A DNA stretch of 64,000 bases from Sipunculus nudus (lineage: Eukaryota > Annelida > Sipuncula > Golfingiida > Sipunculidae). Position 1 is the stretch's first letter, and the number at the start of each line of letters is the position of its first letter. The DNA lies in the NCBI GenBank assembly GCA_026874595.1, contig CM049310.1:39685558-39749557 (forward strand). The letters are read 5' to 3'. Shown in pieces: positions 47,027 through 58,861 of this stretch. The translations under genes were made by a program, and so were the position numbers. Below the pieces are notes generated by a model. The model ran no database searches. It saw only the letters and a list, made by a program, of their open reading frames with translations, and had not been told where the DNA came from.

Positions 47027-48062
47027 GTAGGTTGTGCCACCTACCACAAATCCAGAAAGCTGTCCAAGTTGTATACACCTGCAAAATTTTAGGCAGAAAA
47101 GTCAAACCACTACATGTATATGAGCGATTTTTGCCCATGGCAGACAAACAGACAAACACTGTGCAAAAATCTTTGCAGGTAACCCCTCCAGTTTTGTGTA
47201 TGATAAAGACCTATGTGAGATCTAAACACATGCACAATTTTGGCCCAATCGGTCAAATGGTTCCTGAGATATGAGCTTGGATGTGTCCAGCGTTAACTAG
47301 AATGTAGGTGGCGCCACCTGTCATAAAATCAAGAAAGCTGTCCACGATGTATAAACCTGCAAAATTTTAGGCAGTTATGTCGAACCACTACAGAGAAATG
47401 AGTAATTTTAGGCCACGGCAGACTAACAGACAGACGCTGTGCAAACATTGTTACAGGTGGCGCCACCATTTTTTGTGTATGTTACAGAGCTATCAAAGGG
47501 TTACATTTGTATAAATTTTATTTCCTGATCGGTCAAACGGTTCCCGAGATATAAGCTTGGATGTCATCAGCGTGAACGTGAACGTAGGTGGCGCCACCTG
47601 TCATAAAATCAAGAAAGCTATCCTGGATGTATACACATGACGAATTTCAGGTGAATTAGTCGATTCACTGCAGAGATATGAGTGATTTTAACCCAAGGCA
47701 GATGAACAGATGGACACTGTGCAAACATGGTTACAGGTGGCGCCACCATTTTTTGTGTATGTTATAAAGCAATCCAAGGGCTACATTTGTATCAATTTTA
47801 TTTCCTGATCGGTCAAACGGTTCCCGAGATATGAGGGTTTATGAGTGGAAACAGACCCACAAATGGACACTGGATAGAGAGGAAAGGTCAGAGGTCAATG
47901 CAAATTGGTTAGGCACCAGTTCACATGTGACCCGATAATAGGTGTAAGTTTGGGAAAAATCGGTCAATTAGTCTCCGAGGAGCTCTCTGGAAACGAACGC
48001 CGCGGGGGCGGAGGAACTCGGTCAAAAACATAGTATCCGCAAAACTTCGTTTTGGCGGATAC
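47027..48062 (+). mobile_element. Hairpin-ended tandem-unit element A
   Basis: Units start at about 47027, 47304 and 47584 (277-280 bp), each with two half-units. GTAGGTGGCGCCACCTGTCA begins the first half and ACAGGTGGCGCCACCATTTT the second. GGTTCC(T/C)GAGATAT recurs as a closing phrase. After a unique segment the element ends in a hairpin GTATCCGC-AAAAC-ttc-GTTTT-GGCGGATAC (48033-48062) and A5. It directly abuts element B. No coding capacity. Confidence 0.65.
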
Positions 48063-48065
48063 AAA

Positions 48066-51000
48066 AATACAGGTGGCTCCACCAGTCTGCAGAAACTAAT
48101 AAAAACACTTAATGGTCAATATCCATGCAAAAAATCATGGTGATCTCTGCATTAGTTGTTCAGATACTTCAGTTTTTGTATCAAATTGTCCATTATTCTG
48201 AGGGATACTTCGGAGTCCTATAGCTTGAAGGATATGGGTAACAGAGACCTAATTTCAAGTTTCCACAGGCACCTTTCATGGGCCTCCTTGCATGACAAGA
48301 ATGAAGATTCTAGGTCCAGTTGTTGCGATTTGTACCCTGTTGACAGATAACCACATCTTTAAAGGTCTCAAAAAAAAGAAAAAAAATTGTAAAAATTTGA
48401 AAAAAAAATAGAGGTGGCACACCCAGTCTGCAGAAACTGATGGAACAGCTCATGATCAATATGTATGCCTAAAATCATGACCATCAGTGTTGTAGTTATT
48501 GAAATACTGCAGTTTTTGTATCAAATTTTCCATTATTCTGGGGGGGGGGTATTTTGGACCCATACAGCTTAAAGAATATGGGTAACAGAGACCTAATTTC
48601 AAGTTTCCATGGAGACTTTTCATGGGTCTCCCTGTGTGTCAAGAATGAAGATGCTTGGTCCAGTTTTTATGATTTGTGCCCTGTTAACATATGTTCATAT
48701 CTTTAAAGGTCTCAAAAATACAGAAAAATTTCGTAAAAGAAAACGAACAAATACAGGTGGTGCCACCAGTCTGCAGAAACTTATGAAACACTCCATGATC
48801 AATATCCATGCAAACAATTATGGTTATCTCTGCATTAGTTGTTCAGATACTTTAGCTTTTGTATCAAATTTTCCATTATTCTGAGCTGTACTTTGGAGTG
48901 CCATAGCTCAAAGGATATGGGTAACAGAGACCAAATTTCAGGTTTCCATGGAGACTTATCATGGGTCTCCCTGTGTGTCAAGAACGAAGATTCTAGGTCC
49001 AGTCGTTACAATTTGTACCCTGTTGACAGATAACTACATCCTTAAAGGTCTCAAAAATGGAGAAAACAATTCGTGAACATTGAAAAATACAGGTGGCGCC
49101 ACCAGTCTGCACAAACTGATGAAACATCTCATGATCAATATGTATGTCGAAAATCATGACAATCAGTGATGTAGTTAATGAGATATTGAAGTTTTTGTAT
49201 GAAATTTTGACTATTCTGGGGGGTAATTTTGGGCCCCATAGCTCGAAGGATATGGGTAACAGAGACCTAATTCTGGTTTCCATGGAGACTTTTCAAAGGT
49301 CTCTCAGTGTGTCGAAAATGAAGATTCTAGGTCCAGTCGTTACGATTTGTGCCACGCTAACAGATGACAGCATCCTCAAAGGTCTCAAAAATAGAGGAAA
49401 AAATCGTAAAAAATCAAACAGTACAGGTGGCGCCACCAGTCTGCAGGAACTGATCGAACATCTCATGATCAATATGTATGCCAAAAATGAAGACCATCAG
49501 TGATGTAGTTATTGAGATATTGAAGTTTTTGTATGAAATATTTTACTATTCTGGGGGGTACTTTGGGGCCCCATAGCTCAAAGGATATGGGTAACAGAGA
49601 CCTAATTTCTGGTTTCCAAGGAGATTTTTCATGGACCTCTCAGTGTGTCAAGAATTAAGATTCTAAGTCCAGTCTTTATGATTTGTGCCTTGTTAACAGA
49701 TGTTCACATTTTTAAAGGTCTCAAAAATAGAGAAAAAAATTCGTAAAAAAATAAAAAAATACAGGTGGCGCCACCAGTCTGCAGGAAGTGATGTAACATC
49801 TCATGATCAATATGTATGCCAAAAATCATGACCATCAGTCAAGTAGTTAATGAGATATTGAAGTTTTTGTATGAAATTTTTGACTTTTCTGGGGGGTACT
49901 TTGGGGCCACATAGCTCGAAGGATATGGGTAACAGAGACCAAATTTCAGGTTTCCATGGAGACTTATCATGGGTCTCCCTGTGTGTCAAGAACGAAGATT
50001 CTAGGTCAAGTCGTTACAATTTGTACCCTGTTGACAGATAACTACATCCTTAAAGGTCTCAAAAATGGAGAAAACAATTCGTGAACATTGAAAAATACAG
50101 GTGGCGCCACCAGTCTGCACAAACTGATGGAACAGCTCATGATCAATATGTATGCCTAAAATCATGACCATCAGTGTTGTAGTTATTGAAATACTGCAGT
50201 TTTTGTATCAAATTTTCCATTATTCTGGGGGGGGGGGTATTTTGGACCCATACAGCTTAAAGAATATGGGTAACAGAGACCTAATTTCAAGTTTCCATGG
50301 AGACTTTTCATGGGTCTCCCTGTGTGTCAAGAATGAAGATGCTTGGTCCAGTTTTTATGATTTGTGCCCTGTTAACATATGTTCATATCTTTAAAGGTCT
50401 CAAAAATACAGAAAAATTTCGTAAAAGAAAACGAACAAATACAGGTGGTGCCACCAGTCTGCAGAAACTTATGAAACACTCCATGATCAATATCCATGCA
50501 AACAATTATGGTTATCTCTGCATTAGTTGTTCAGATACTTTAGCTTTTGTATCAAATTTTCCATTATTCTGAGCTGTACTTTGGAGTGCCATAGCTCAAA
50601 GGATATGGGTAACAGAGACCAAATTTCAGGTTTCCATGGAGACTTATCATGGGTCTCCCTGTGTGTCAAGAACGAAGATTCTAGGTCCAGTCGTTACAAT
50701 TTGTACCCTGTTGACAGATAACTACATCCTTAAAGGTCTCAAAAATGGAGAAAACAATTCGTGAACATTGAAAAATACAGGTGGCGCCACCAGTCTGCAC
50801 AAACTGATGAAACATCTCATGATCAATATGTATGTCGAAAATCATGACAATCAGTGATGTAGTTAATGAGATATTGAAGTTTTTGTATGAAATTTTGACT
50901 ATTCTGGGGGGTAATTTTGGGCCCCATAGCTCGAAGGATATGGGTAACAGAGACCTAATTCTGGTTTCCATGGAGACTTTTCAAAGGTCTCTCAGTGTGT

Positions 51001-52818
51001 CGAAAATGAAGATTCTAGGTCCAGTCGTTACGATTTGTGCCACGCTAACAGATGACAGCATCCTCAAAGGTCTCAAAAATAGAGGAAAAAATCGTAAAAA
51101 ATCAAACAGTACAGGTGGCGCCACCAGTCTGCAGGAACTGATCGAACATCTCATGATCAATATGTATGCCAAAAATGAAGACCATCAGTGATGTAGTTAT
51201 TGAGATATTGAAGTTTTTGTATGAAATATTTTACTATTCTGGGGGGTACTTTGGGGCCCCATAGCTCAAAGGATATGGGTAACAGAGACCTAATTTCTGG
51301 TTTCCAAGGAGATTTTTCATGGACCTCTCAGTGTGTCAAGAATTAAGATTCTAAGTCCAGTCTTTATGATTTGTGCCTTGTTAACAGATGTTCACATTTT
51401 TAAAGGTCTCAAAAATAGAGAAAAAAATTCGTAAAAAAATAAAAAAATACAGGTGGCGCCACCAGTCTGCAGGAAGTGATGTAACATCTCATGATCAATA
51501 TGTATGCCAAAAATCATGACCATCAGTCAAGTAGTTAATGAGATATTGAAGTTTTTGTATGAAATTTTTGACTTTTCTGGGGGGTACTTTGGGGCCACAT
51601 AGCTCGAAGGATATGGGTAACAGAGACCAAATTTCAGGTTTCCATGGAGACTTATCATGGGTCTCCCTGTGTGTCAAGAACGAAGATTCTAGGTCAAGTC
51701 GTTACAATTTGTACCCTGTTGACAGATAACTACATCCTTAAAGGTCTCAAAAATGGAGAAAACAATTCGTGAACATTGAAAAATACAGGTGGCGCCACCA
51801 GTCTGCACAAACTGATGAAACATCTCATGATCAATATGTATTTCAAAAATCATGACCATCAGTGATGTAGTTAATGAGATATTGAAGTTTTTGTATGAAA
51901 TTTTTGACTATTCTGGGGGGTAATTTTGGGCCCCATAGCTCGAAGGATATGGGTAACAGAGACCTAATTTCTGGTTTCCATGGAGACTTTTCATAGGTCT
52001 CTCAGTGTGTCGAAAATGAAGATTCTAGGTCCAGTCGTTACAATTTGTGCCACGCTAACAGATGACAGCATCCTCAAAGGTCTCAAAAATAGAGGAAAAA
52101 GATTCGTAAAAAATCAAACAGTACAGGTGGCGCCACCAGTCTGCAGGAACTGATCGAACATCTCATGATCAATATGTATGCCAAAAATGAAGACCATCAG
52201 TGATGTAGTTATTGAGATATTGAAGTTTTTGTATGAAATTTTTTACTATTCTGGGGGGTACTTTGGGGCCCCATAGCTCAAAGGATATGGGTAACAGAGA
52301 CCTAATTTCTGGTTTCCAAGGAGATTTTTCATGGACCTCTCAGTGTTTCAAGAATTAAGATTCTAAGTCCAGTCTTTATGATTTGTGCCTTGTTAACAGA
52401 TGTTCACATTTTTAAAGGTCTCAAAAATAGAGAAAAAGATTCGTAAAAAATCGAAAAATACAGGTGGCGCCACCAGTCTGCAGGAAGTGATGTAACATCT
52501 CATGATCAATATGTATGCCAAAAATCATGACCATCAGTCAAGTAGTTAATGAGATATTGAAGTTTTTGTATGAAATTTTTGACTTTTCTGGGGGGTACTT
52601 TGGGGCCACATAGCTCGAAGGATATGGGTAACAGAGACCTAATTTCTGGTTTCCAAGGAGATTTTTTATGGACCTCTCAGAATCCCAAGTTACAAGGTTC
52701 TAGGTCCAGCGGTTACGATTTGTGCCTGGTTAACGGACGGACAGACGGACAGACGGACAGACGGACGACGGACAAAGAGTGATCGCTATAGCTCAGATGA
52801 CTTTCAGTCAGCTGAGCT
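48066..52818 (+). mobile_element. Hairpin-ended tandem-unit element B, 14-unit copy
   Basis: About 14 head-to-tail units of about 336 bp, starting near 48070, 48411, 48756, 49090, 49427, 49763, 50099, 50443, 50778, 51115, 51450, 51786, 52127 and 52462. Each reads ACAGGTGGCGCCACCAGTCTGC, then TGATCAATATGTATG, a GGGGGGTA run, AGGATATGGGTAACAGAGAC, and TTGTGCC...TTAACAGATG. The array ends in a GGACGGACAGACGG tract (52733-52773), the hairpin AGCTCAGATGAC-tttca-GTCAGCTGAGCT (52790-52818) and AAAAA. Frames stay open for up to 119 codons by chance of the unit sequence; no protein family is visible and phase is not kept by the 336-bp period plus indels. Confidence 0.8.
48441..51814 (+). repeat. 1.69-kb internal direct duplication within array B
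   Basis: 48441-50127 and 50128-51814 (five units each) appear identical by eye except for one base in a poly-G run (10 versus 11 G). Neighbouring units outside this block differ at many sites. Very recent amplification, gene conversion or an assembly artefact. Confidence 0.85.
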
Positions 52819-53342
52819 AAAAACTGATCCCCTTGTGTTATTGCCAAGAGTGAGTGTCTAGCAAAAAGCTCACGTTGATTTTAGCTCAATGTTATACGGA
52901 CTGTCGATAATTGTTGAATGACAAGGGTATGTTAGACATTTAAGTTTATCTGATCTGTCAGCTGAAGTAATCAACAAGGAAAGTCTCTGGTACAGCATCC
53001 CTGTCGGGTAAAACCCCGTTCATTTTACCCTCTTCTGCTCAGGGGCAGACTCAGGTTCACTTAAATCTGGAACAGGTCTCTCTCTCTCTCCCTCTCTGAC
53101 TCTTTCTCTCCCCCGGATCCTCCCAGTTCCTTCACCTTACAAACTACCGAACGCCACCATCCGTGCCATGGAGAGTGCTTCGTAATGGTTATTATTTATA
53201 ACCTGTTGTACATTTCATAAAAAATATATAAAGTGTGCAACCTATACAAGAAGTTTATATTGATACATTACTCAGTGTCTGCATACGAGTGCAGAGAACG
53301 TTACATAATCCTGTCATGACACTTCCTTTCTCTTGCTACATA

Positions 53343-53922
53343 GAAACTAGCGACAGGCCTGCAACGCAAATAATTCTTATTTAATTGTTCTTTCGTGTTT
53401 GCAATACAGTTCCTATCGTGGAGAGTTTACCCCCTAAAGCTTTGTCATATTTGACCAAAGTGGTTCAGACAACGATATTCGGCGTTAAGCGTGAGGACAT
53501 GCATTAACCCCTATATATTTCGCATGATACACTTGTGTTTACTCAGTTAAGACATAAATTGTAACTAAATGTTCAGTATGTATGAAAATATTGGCACTTA
53601 CTCTCAAGAAAACCAGTAACTGTTACCTCCATCGGCTCTTGTTTACAGCCTGGCAAGGCATGCTGGGAAGGTTTAGGAGTGTATATATTCTTAATTGGGT
53701 GACGTCATGGCGATCTATGAGGGAACGACTATCTATAAGTATATCTATAGCTATGGGTAAAAGTATATCTATGGGAATAAGTAGGTATAGGTACTTTGCA
53801 TAGATTCCCTTTAAATATGCATGAGATTTCCGTTTAGGGTTGTGTCGAATCGGAGGGGAAACTCTCCCCCACATGTGTTTGGACTCGATTTCTATATCGA
53901 GGCAGAATGTTCGGGCTACATA
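53343..53922 (+). repeat. Dispersed repeat, copy 2 (partner at 9297-9800)
   Basis: See the partner. This copy has an extra TATCTATA/GGGTAA-type minisatellite at 53730-53790. Confidence 0.65.
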
Positions 53923-54104
53923 GAAACCAGATCCATATAAAATACCTGTTTCCAGTGGATTTCCACTCAATTTATATAGATTAAAGAAGGAATGCGGTCA
54001 CAAAATAAGATTTATACATATTTCTCATTGGTAGGCATGTAAATGTCCAGCTACATCTATAGCGTTTTCATTGCATCGAGTACTGGAGTCCGAGTCAGGT
54101 AATG

Positions 54105-54235
54105 TCTATTTAAGTGGCGCCCCCTGCAGCTGAAGTACATTATACTAGTCACGTGATCACAATGAGTGTAAGTTTGGAGCCGCGAATTGCAGCCGTTCCT
54201 GAGATATTTGTAACAGACATTTCATTTTTCATCCT
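54105..54235 (+). repeat. Solitary unit related to the tandem-unit elements
   Basis: AAGTGGCGCCCCCTGCAGC (54112-54130), GTGTAAGTTTGGAGCCGCGAATTG and CCGTTCCTGAGATAT follow the phrase order of units in elements A and C, but there is no array or hairpin. Confidence 0.4.
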
Positions 54236-54239
54236 TGAC

Positions 54240-55900
54240 AAATTATCACCAAATATTGCATAACTCGAAGTATATGGTCAGACTTTGCATTCTGATAGTT
54301 TTAAAACTGTATAGAAGAGGCACATATATATTGTTTCAATTTTATGACCCAAAGCAAACCTTTCTTCAGCAAACATTAACACTGAGAAGAATCTTTCATT
54401 CAGAGAACATAAATCATATTTTTGTCTTATATATTCAACTCCGACTTAACTGGCCCATTTAAATGCAAAAGTTTCAAATAAAGCATATGCGAATACAAAT
54501 GCAAAGACCAAATATCAAATTAGAGTGTGATAAAAATGAAAAATTCAGATGTAAAAAATATGCACTTATATAGCTAGGCCTACAGATGCATTTGCACTTG
54601 ATTTCTGTTTTTCTGTGTGTTTATTGTAATGACGATATTAGTCTATGGAGCTGCTGGAATGGTAGAATATAGTACTGAAATATTATAACACGATTTTCAA
54701 TTAATGTTGTGATTTTTATTCTAAGATAGGCCTACTGCTTAAGAGCTGCATTTGAATTTTGAATTTAAAAAATCACATTGCTACATGTGCTACGAATGTT
54801 CTATTTTAAAATGAAAATGCAAATTTGCGTTTTTGAAACAAAGTCTGGTATCGATTCATGCCAGCGCCATGACTTATGATCTTGGTAAACCCAAAGTTAG
54901 TAGAAAATCAGCTTAATAATTTCTAAATAAATTTGAAAAATGTTTCACGTTTACTGTTCCGATTATGATTTGGAAAAAGGGTGAATTGTTTATCCCTTTT
55001 GCTTACATATTTTGGCAAAAGCAGCTTTTAACATTTTTGCCTGGTCAAGACATTTACCCTTCACCCCCCCCCCCCCCCTCTCAATTTTCCTTGAGTTGCA
55101 AATGGTAAACCATCCTAAAGCCAGAGGGTACTACTCGCCGGACTGCGATTTCCCACTCGGAACTCCTCGGCCGAATTCGGATTCTAATATCGTGTCTCGC
55201 GAGATGAGGCGATTTCTCTGTTTCTGCAAAAGTGACATCTATCGGGGAATTAAGACACTATTTTCAGTCATCGAATGTTGATTATATTTTCGAATTCGAA
55301 TTTGTTTCCTTTTCCCATTTAGTCAATATAAAAATTTTATAAATGTCTTTTTAATATTGATATTTTGATAAATTCAAAATAATAAAACCATTAATTAACA
55401 ATGGAAAGAATAAACAATTAATACGAAACTAAACCAGTGTTTTGTTTGCAAACGGATATTCCAAATCCAAATCAGTGTCCGTGGATACTGCAAGCCGAGA
55501 AGAGATCTGTGGTGCATGTGAAAGCCTAAAATGTTGTAGAATGTCACTTTTTGCGGAGGCGCAATCAAGAAATGCTCAGGTAGGTTGCTTTAAATGTATC
55601 TTTTGCTCCACAGAACTCTTAAAATACACTTCATGTGGGTCTGTCAACGTTGACCTGAGGAGACACGCCACCTGTCTGGTATTTCTCCACTTGAAAGTTG
55701 AACAGCTGAGCTGTCTGGACAACCACCCCCACACACTTGATCCAAGTTATTTAATTAATATTATTGATGTCTTATTGATCTTGAGGTACGACTTTACAAT
55801 CAGTACCTACATTCTGGACTCTGTTATACCACTACTAGTTAGTAAGTTAGTAAAAGTTATATATCCAAATAGCCCCCCATATGGCAAAACTATAGAATCC
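54240..55900. other. No gene recognised
   Basis: AT-rich with a poly-C run at 55064-55078. The 166-codon open frame at 55442-55942 runs into the Merlin end and has no recognisable domain. Confidence 0.5.
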
Positions 55901-56240
55901 GTCCTACCTTGCCTGTCCAACCATGATTCGGTGCGACTATAGAATCCTTGCCTACACTTAAAACGACTGGCAGCCAAGTCTGCAGCACCTTACCTTATTC
56001 TGACACGGGTGTATGTTCCAATATTTGCCATTCACACATATTATTCAGTTCCATCTGCTCAATATACACCGCTACATATCTTGCATTTCTCAGGCGATGC
56101 TGCATCGGTATACAATGTCACCATGATGCAAGATTATCACCAGTTCGGCAAACACTCACACACCCTATTGAATGCACTCTTTTCTGAGGGGCACTTCTGG
56201 GATTTTCAACAAATTCACTACTATACAGGGCAAGTGCAGT

Positions 56241-56445
56241 GGGGGGGTGGGGGGGGTCTCCCCCCATTTCTCTTTACTTTTTTATTCATTTTACACGTAC
56301 CACCACTATGCAAAGGAAGTAAAAGGGGGGGTTTGGGGGGTCTCCCCCCAATGTTACTTTACTTACTTTATCTACCTTTTACACGTACCACTACTATGCA
56401 AGGCAAGTTGGGGTGATGGGGGGGTTTGGGGGGTCTCCCCCCAAT
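56241..56445. repeat. Three GC-hairpin repeats inside the Merlin element
   Basis: GGTTTGGGGGGTCTCCCCCCAA-type palindromes at about 56250, 56335 and 56428, about 90 bp apart. They are separated by ACACGTACCAC(C/T)ACTATGCAA and TACTTTACTT(A/T). The G runs could also form quadruplexes. Confidence 0.7.
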
Positions 56446-56759
56446 ATTCGCATAATTATTTCATTTAATTCCATTATCTCATGCTTACATCATTTACAAT
56501 TAACAATATAATTGTGTCTACATGTAACCAGTCCTTACCTCAAGTCCTCCCTTGACATCTCATATCCATTCTCCTCTTACGTCTCAGTGCTCCTAGTGCT
56601 GGTACCAAAATGTAACATATATACATTCACCCTATTTACAAATGTTCCTCCTCCTTCCCTGTCCTTAATGACAGAATTTGCAGCTCTCTTTGCCACAATT
56701 TCCATCATATAATGTTGTCACACTTTTGACAAATTCACTAAATAGGTTTTTCCCTTGGT

Positions 56760-57600
56760 TTTTTAAATGCCAAATGTAAAATCTAGGTAACTTTGCAGAT
56801 GACACGATTTTACACCAAACCTTGGCATGCCTACACCTCTCTTTACCTTCTGCTAGTCACCCTCTATTGAATTGGTGTGGCAACCAGTGACTGGATCTTT
56901 AAAGTTCTGGCTATGATTTACACTTTCATGGACATAACCATGTGCACTCAGACAATCGTACGCTTTCCAGCAGTCCGATCTTATGATAGATCCAGCTTTT
57001 ATATACTTCTTGATTAAAGGCAAAAGTGTTTCCTGCGACCTGTCGGGTACTACAAACATGAACACCTTCCTCTTGTCTGTCTGTTCACGACCCCCAAAAA
57101 CCCAGTCATCTTTTACCATGTGTCCTCTATGGAACTTTCATTTGGAAAATTTTGATTCATTAATTTCCACAATTATTCCCTCACCACCAATCCGTACATC
57201 GTCTGTCTGTGAGAGGATGCTGTGTTCGCAAACCTCTCGACAAAAATTACACCAGTCTACACTGGTATTACTGCTTATTTTCAATTCATTTATCATTTGA
57301 GTTTGAGTCATACCAATTGACCACATATACGTGAGTTGTATGATATCCTCTATGGTCAAGTTGGCGAAACTAAACCAACTGCCATGCCTAATCGATAATC
57401 TAACATAATGTTTCACCGGCTGCCTTTTCTGACACCGCCACTTATAGGCGTCGCCAATGTCAACTCATCTGCACTCACAAGGGACATATCCCCACCACAT
57501 TTATAGCACTTTCTCTCATTTTTAATCATTCCCACACTCATTAACCAATTGATTGTACATTCTTTTGATATCAGGATTTTTTGCATCAGGGTCTGCCAAG
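56760..57600 (-). pseudogene. Merlin transposase, inactivated
   Basis: Minus strand, three frames. The N-terminal zinc-like part reads CTINWLMSVGM and CYKCGGDMSLV (57560-57470), then YKWRCQKRQPVKHYV (about 57440). SIRHGSWFSFANLT, a helix-turn-helix-like stretch and DWCNFCREVC follow. The DDE core starts GGEGIIVEINES (57178-57150), then in another frame HRGHMVKDDWVFGG, VVPDRSQETLLPLIKKYI, IIRSDCWKAYDCL (second acid) and GCHTNSIEG (glutamate) near 56860. The usual first catalytic Asp of VEIDES is Asn (codon AAT). At least two frameshifts, plus a stop right after SIEGD, make it dead. Matches the ISXO2-like/IS1595 DDE fold used by Merlin elements. Confidence 0.85.
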
Positions 57601-58194
57601 TTATGTCCTGTAATTCAGGGATATCCTTACGTTGATAGCTGCCTTTACAGGGGTTATACTGTGTCCCAGTTGTTTTTACTTTTTTTTTTCACCAATTATC
57701 ATACATTGTGTTTCTGCGCTGTCACTTTAATTCTCTGTTTCACTGCGGTGTGTGTGCTTTTTCTGCTACTGGTATTACCCGATACTGTTGTGCGCCGTTC
57801 TGTTCTTTCACTGGACACCTCACAGAACCCCCAGAACTGTCACATTCTATCACCTTCATTTTCTTTCAGTTTACTGTGCTCTCCTTAACTATTTGTCTTT
57901 TTTGCCCGCACGATTGTGTATGTTTTGCCTGTTCACCGCTTTACTCCATGATCAACTTGTCTAATTTACTCCTGAATTTCTTTATCTTTGGCAATTAAAA
58001 CTCACTGTCCGACGACATGATGCCTACTGTTAACGTCAACAGATTAACTACCTTGACAATCTTGACTGTTATTGATTACATCACTCCTTATTACATAACC
58101 CGTTATTGTTATCATTCGACACTAGTGAACCAATGCACTGAACGACCTGTAACTTAAATAAAACCCCCGTTTCCCGGTCAGTATCAAGCCTTCA

Positions 58195-58248
58195 TGGCTT
58201 AGGGGTTAAACTCCTGTCTGCAGAGCGGAAGGTCGCCGGATTGATTCC
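58195..58248 (+). ncRNA. tRNA-like Pol III head (Cys-like) inside the Merlin element
   Basis: TGGCTTAGGGG (58195-58205) fits an A-box and GGATTGATTCC (58238-58248) a diverged B-box, 32 bases apart. The middle reads CTGTCTGCAGAGC, like a tRNA-Cys anticodon region (GCA). The acceptor stem does not pair well, so it is more likely a SINE head than a tRNA gene. Confidence 0.45.
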
Positions 58249-58549
58249 CACATGGGACTTTGTATGTTTATTTATTTGCATGTTTGTGATAATACATAAT
58301 TTCTCTTCCAGATTCCTGATGATGTATAGATTGCTGAGAGTGTCAAAGTCACTTAGTCAGATAGAACAGAGATGATAGAAAGTAGAGAGGAACATGAATG
58401 AATAACAACACAGATGGTACTGAAACATATTTATTTATAATTTTTTTTAACTCTATCCCCATCAAATATATCGCCCTCTTTAGCTTGACTACTATTCCTA
58501 TAGCCAAATTCATCATTTTATGCGTAGGCAAGGATTCTATAGTTGCTCC

Positions 58550-58668
58550 CATGATTCTCAGGGCACCTAAGTTGTGACAAAACATGCGGCCAAACTATAG
58601 TATCCGTCCTACCGTGCCTATCCAACCATGATTCACAGGGCACCTCAGTTGTGACAAAACATGCATGT
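58550..58668 (+). repeat. 79-bp tandem duplication at the Merlin target
   Basis: TGATTC(T/A)CAGGGCACCT(A/C)AGTTGTGACAAAACATGC occurs at 58552 and 58631. The intervening AACTATAGTATCCGTCCTACC is matched on the left flank of the Merlin element (55889-55909). The target was thus itself a repeat that resembles Merlin ends. Confidence 0.6.
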
Positions 58669-58861
58669 ACAAATCCTATAAGATATGCTTGTATCACTCC
58701 TATCTCTTAAGAACTTGTTTTTTTCCTGGTATATCCATATATCCATCTTTAACACTGTCTCATTCTAACACATTTCACAGCATGTCCTCCATTTTTGAGG
58801 TGTTGCATAAAATATTGATTCTCAGAATTTCCTCTCTCTCCTTAAATATCATGCTTATTAT

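Larger units (their letters stand above)
55930..58549 (-). mobile_element. Merlin DNA transposon, 2.62 kb, with TIRs and 8-bp TSD
   Basis: Left end GGTGCGACTATAGAATCC, right end the inverse of GGAGCAACTATAGAATCC, and the inverted match continues to TTGCCTAC(A/G)C. CATGATTC lies directly outside both ends (55922-55929 and 58550-58557). A target duplication of this length is expected for Merlin. Inside is a degraded minus-strand IS1016/IS1595-type transposase. The left third holds three GC hairpin repeats and the right third a tRNA-like sequence. Another end of the family (GGATTCTATAGTCGCTCC) is at 61940-61957. Confidence 0.85.

Noticed and set aside
48609-51677. Open frames of 60-119 codons repeated through array B on both strands
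   Set aside because: They are copies of one another because the DNA is a tandem array; the period and indels do not keep phase, there is no domain, and they begin and end at arbitrary points of the unit.
36105-52475. CRISPR-like regular arrays
   Set aside because: Units of 280-340 bp with no short repeat/spacer alternation, in a metazoan genome; they are tandem-repeat mobile elements.
55442-55942. 166-codon open frame with several cysteines
   Set aside because: Starts at a non-ATG codon, runs into the Merlin terminal repeat, and has no recognisable family; best explained by chance.
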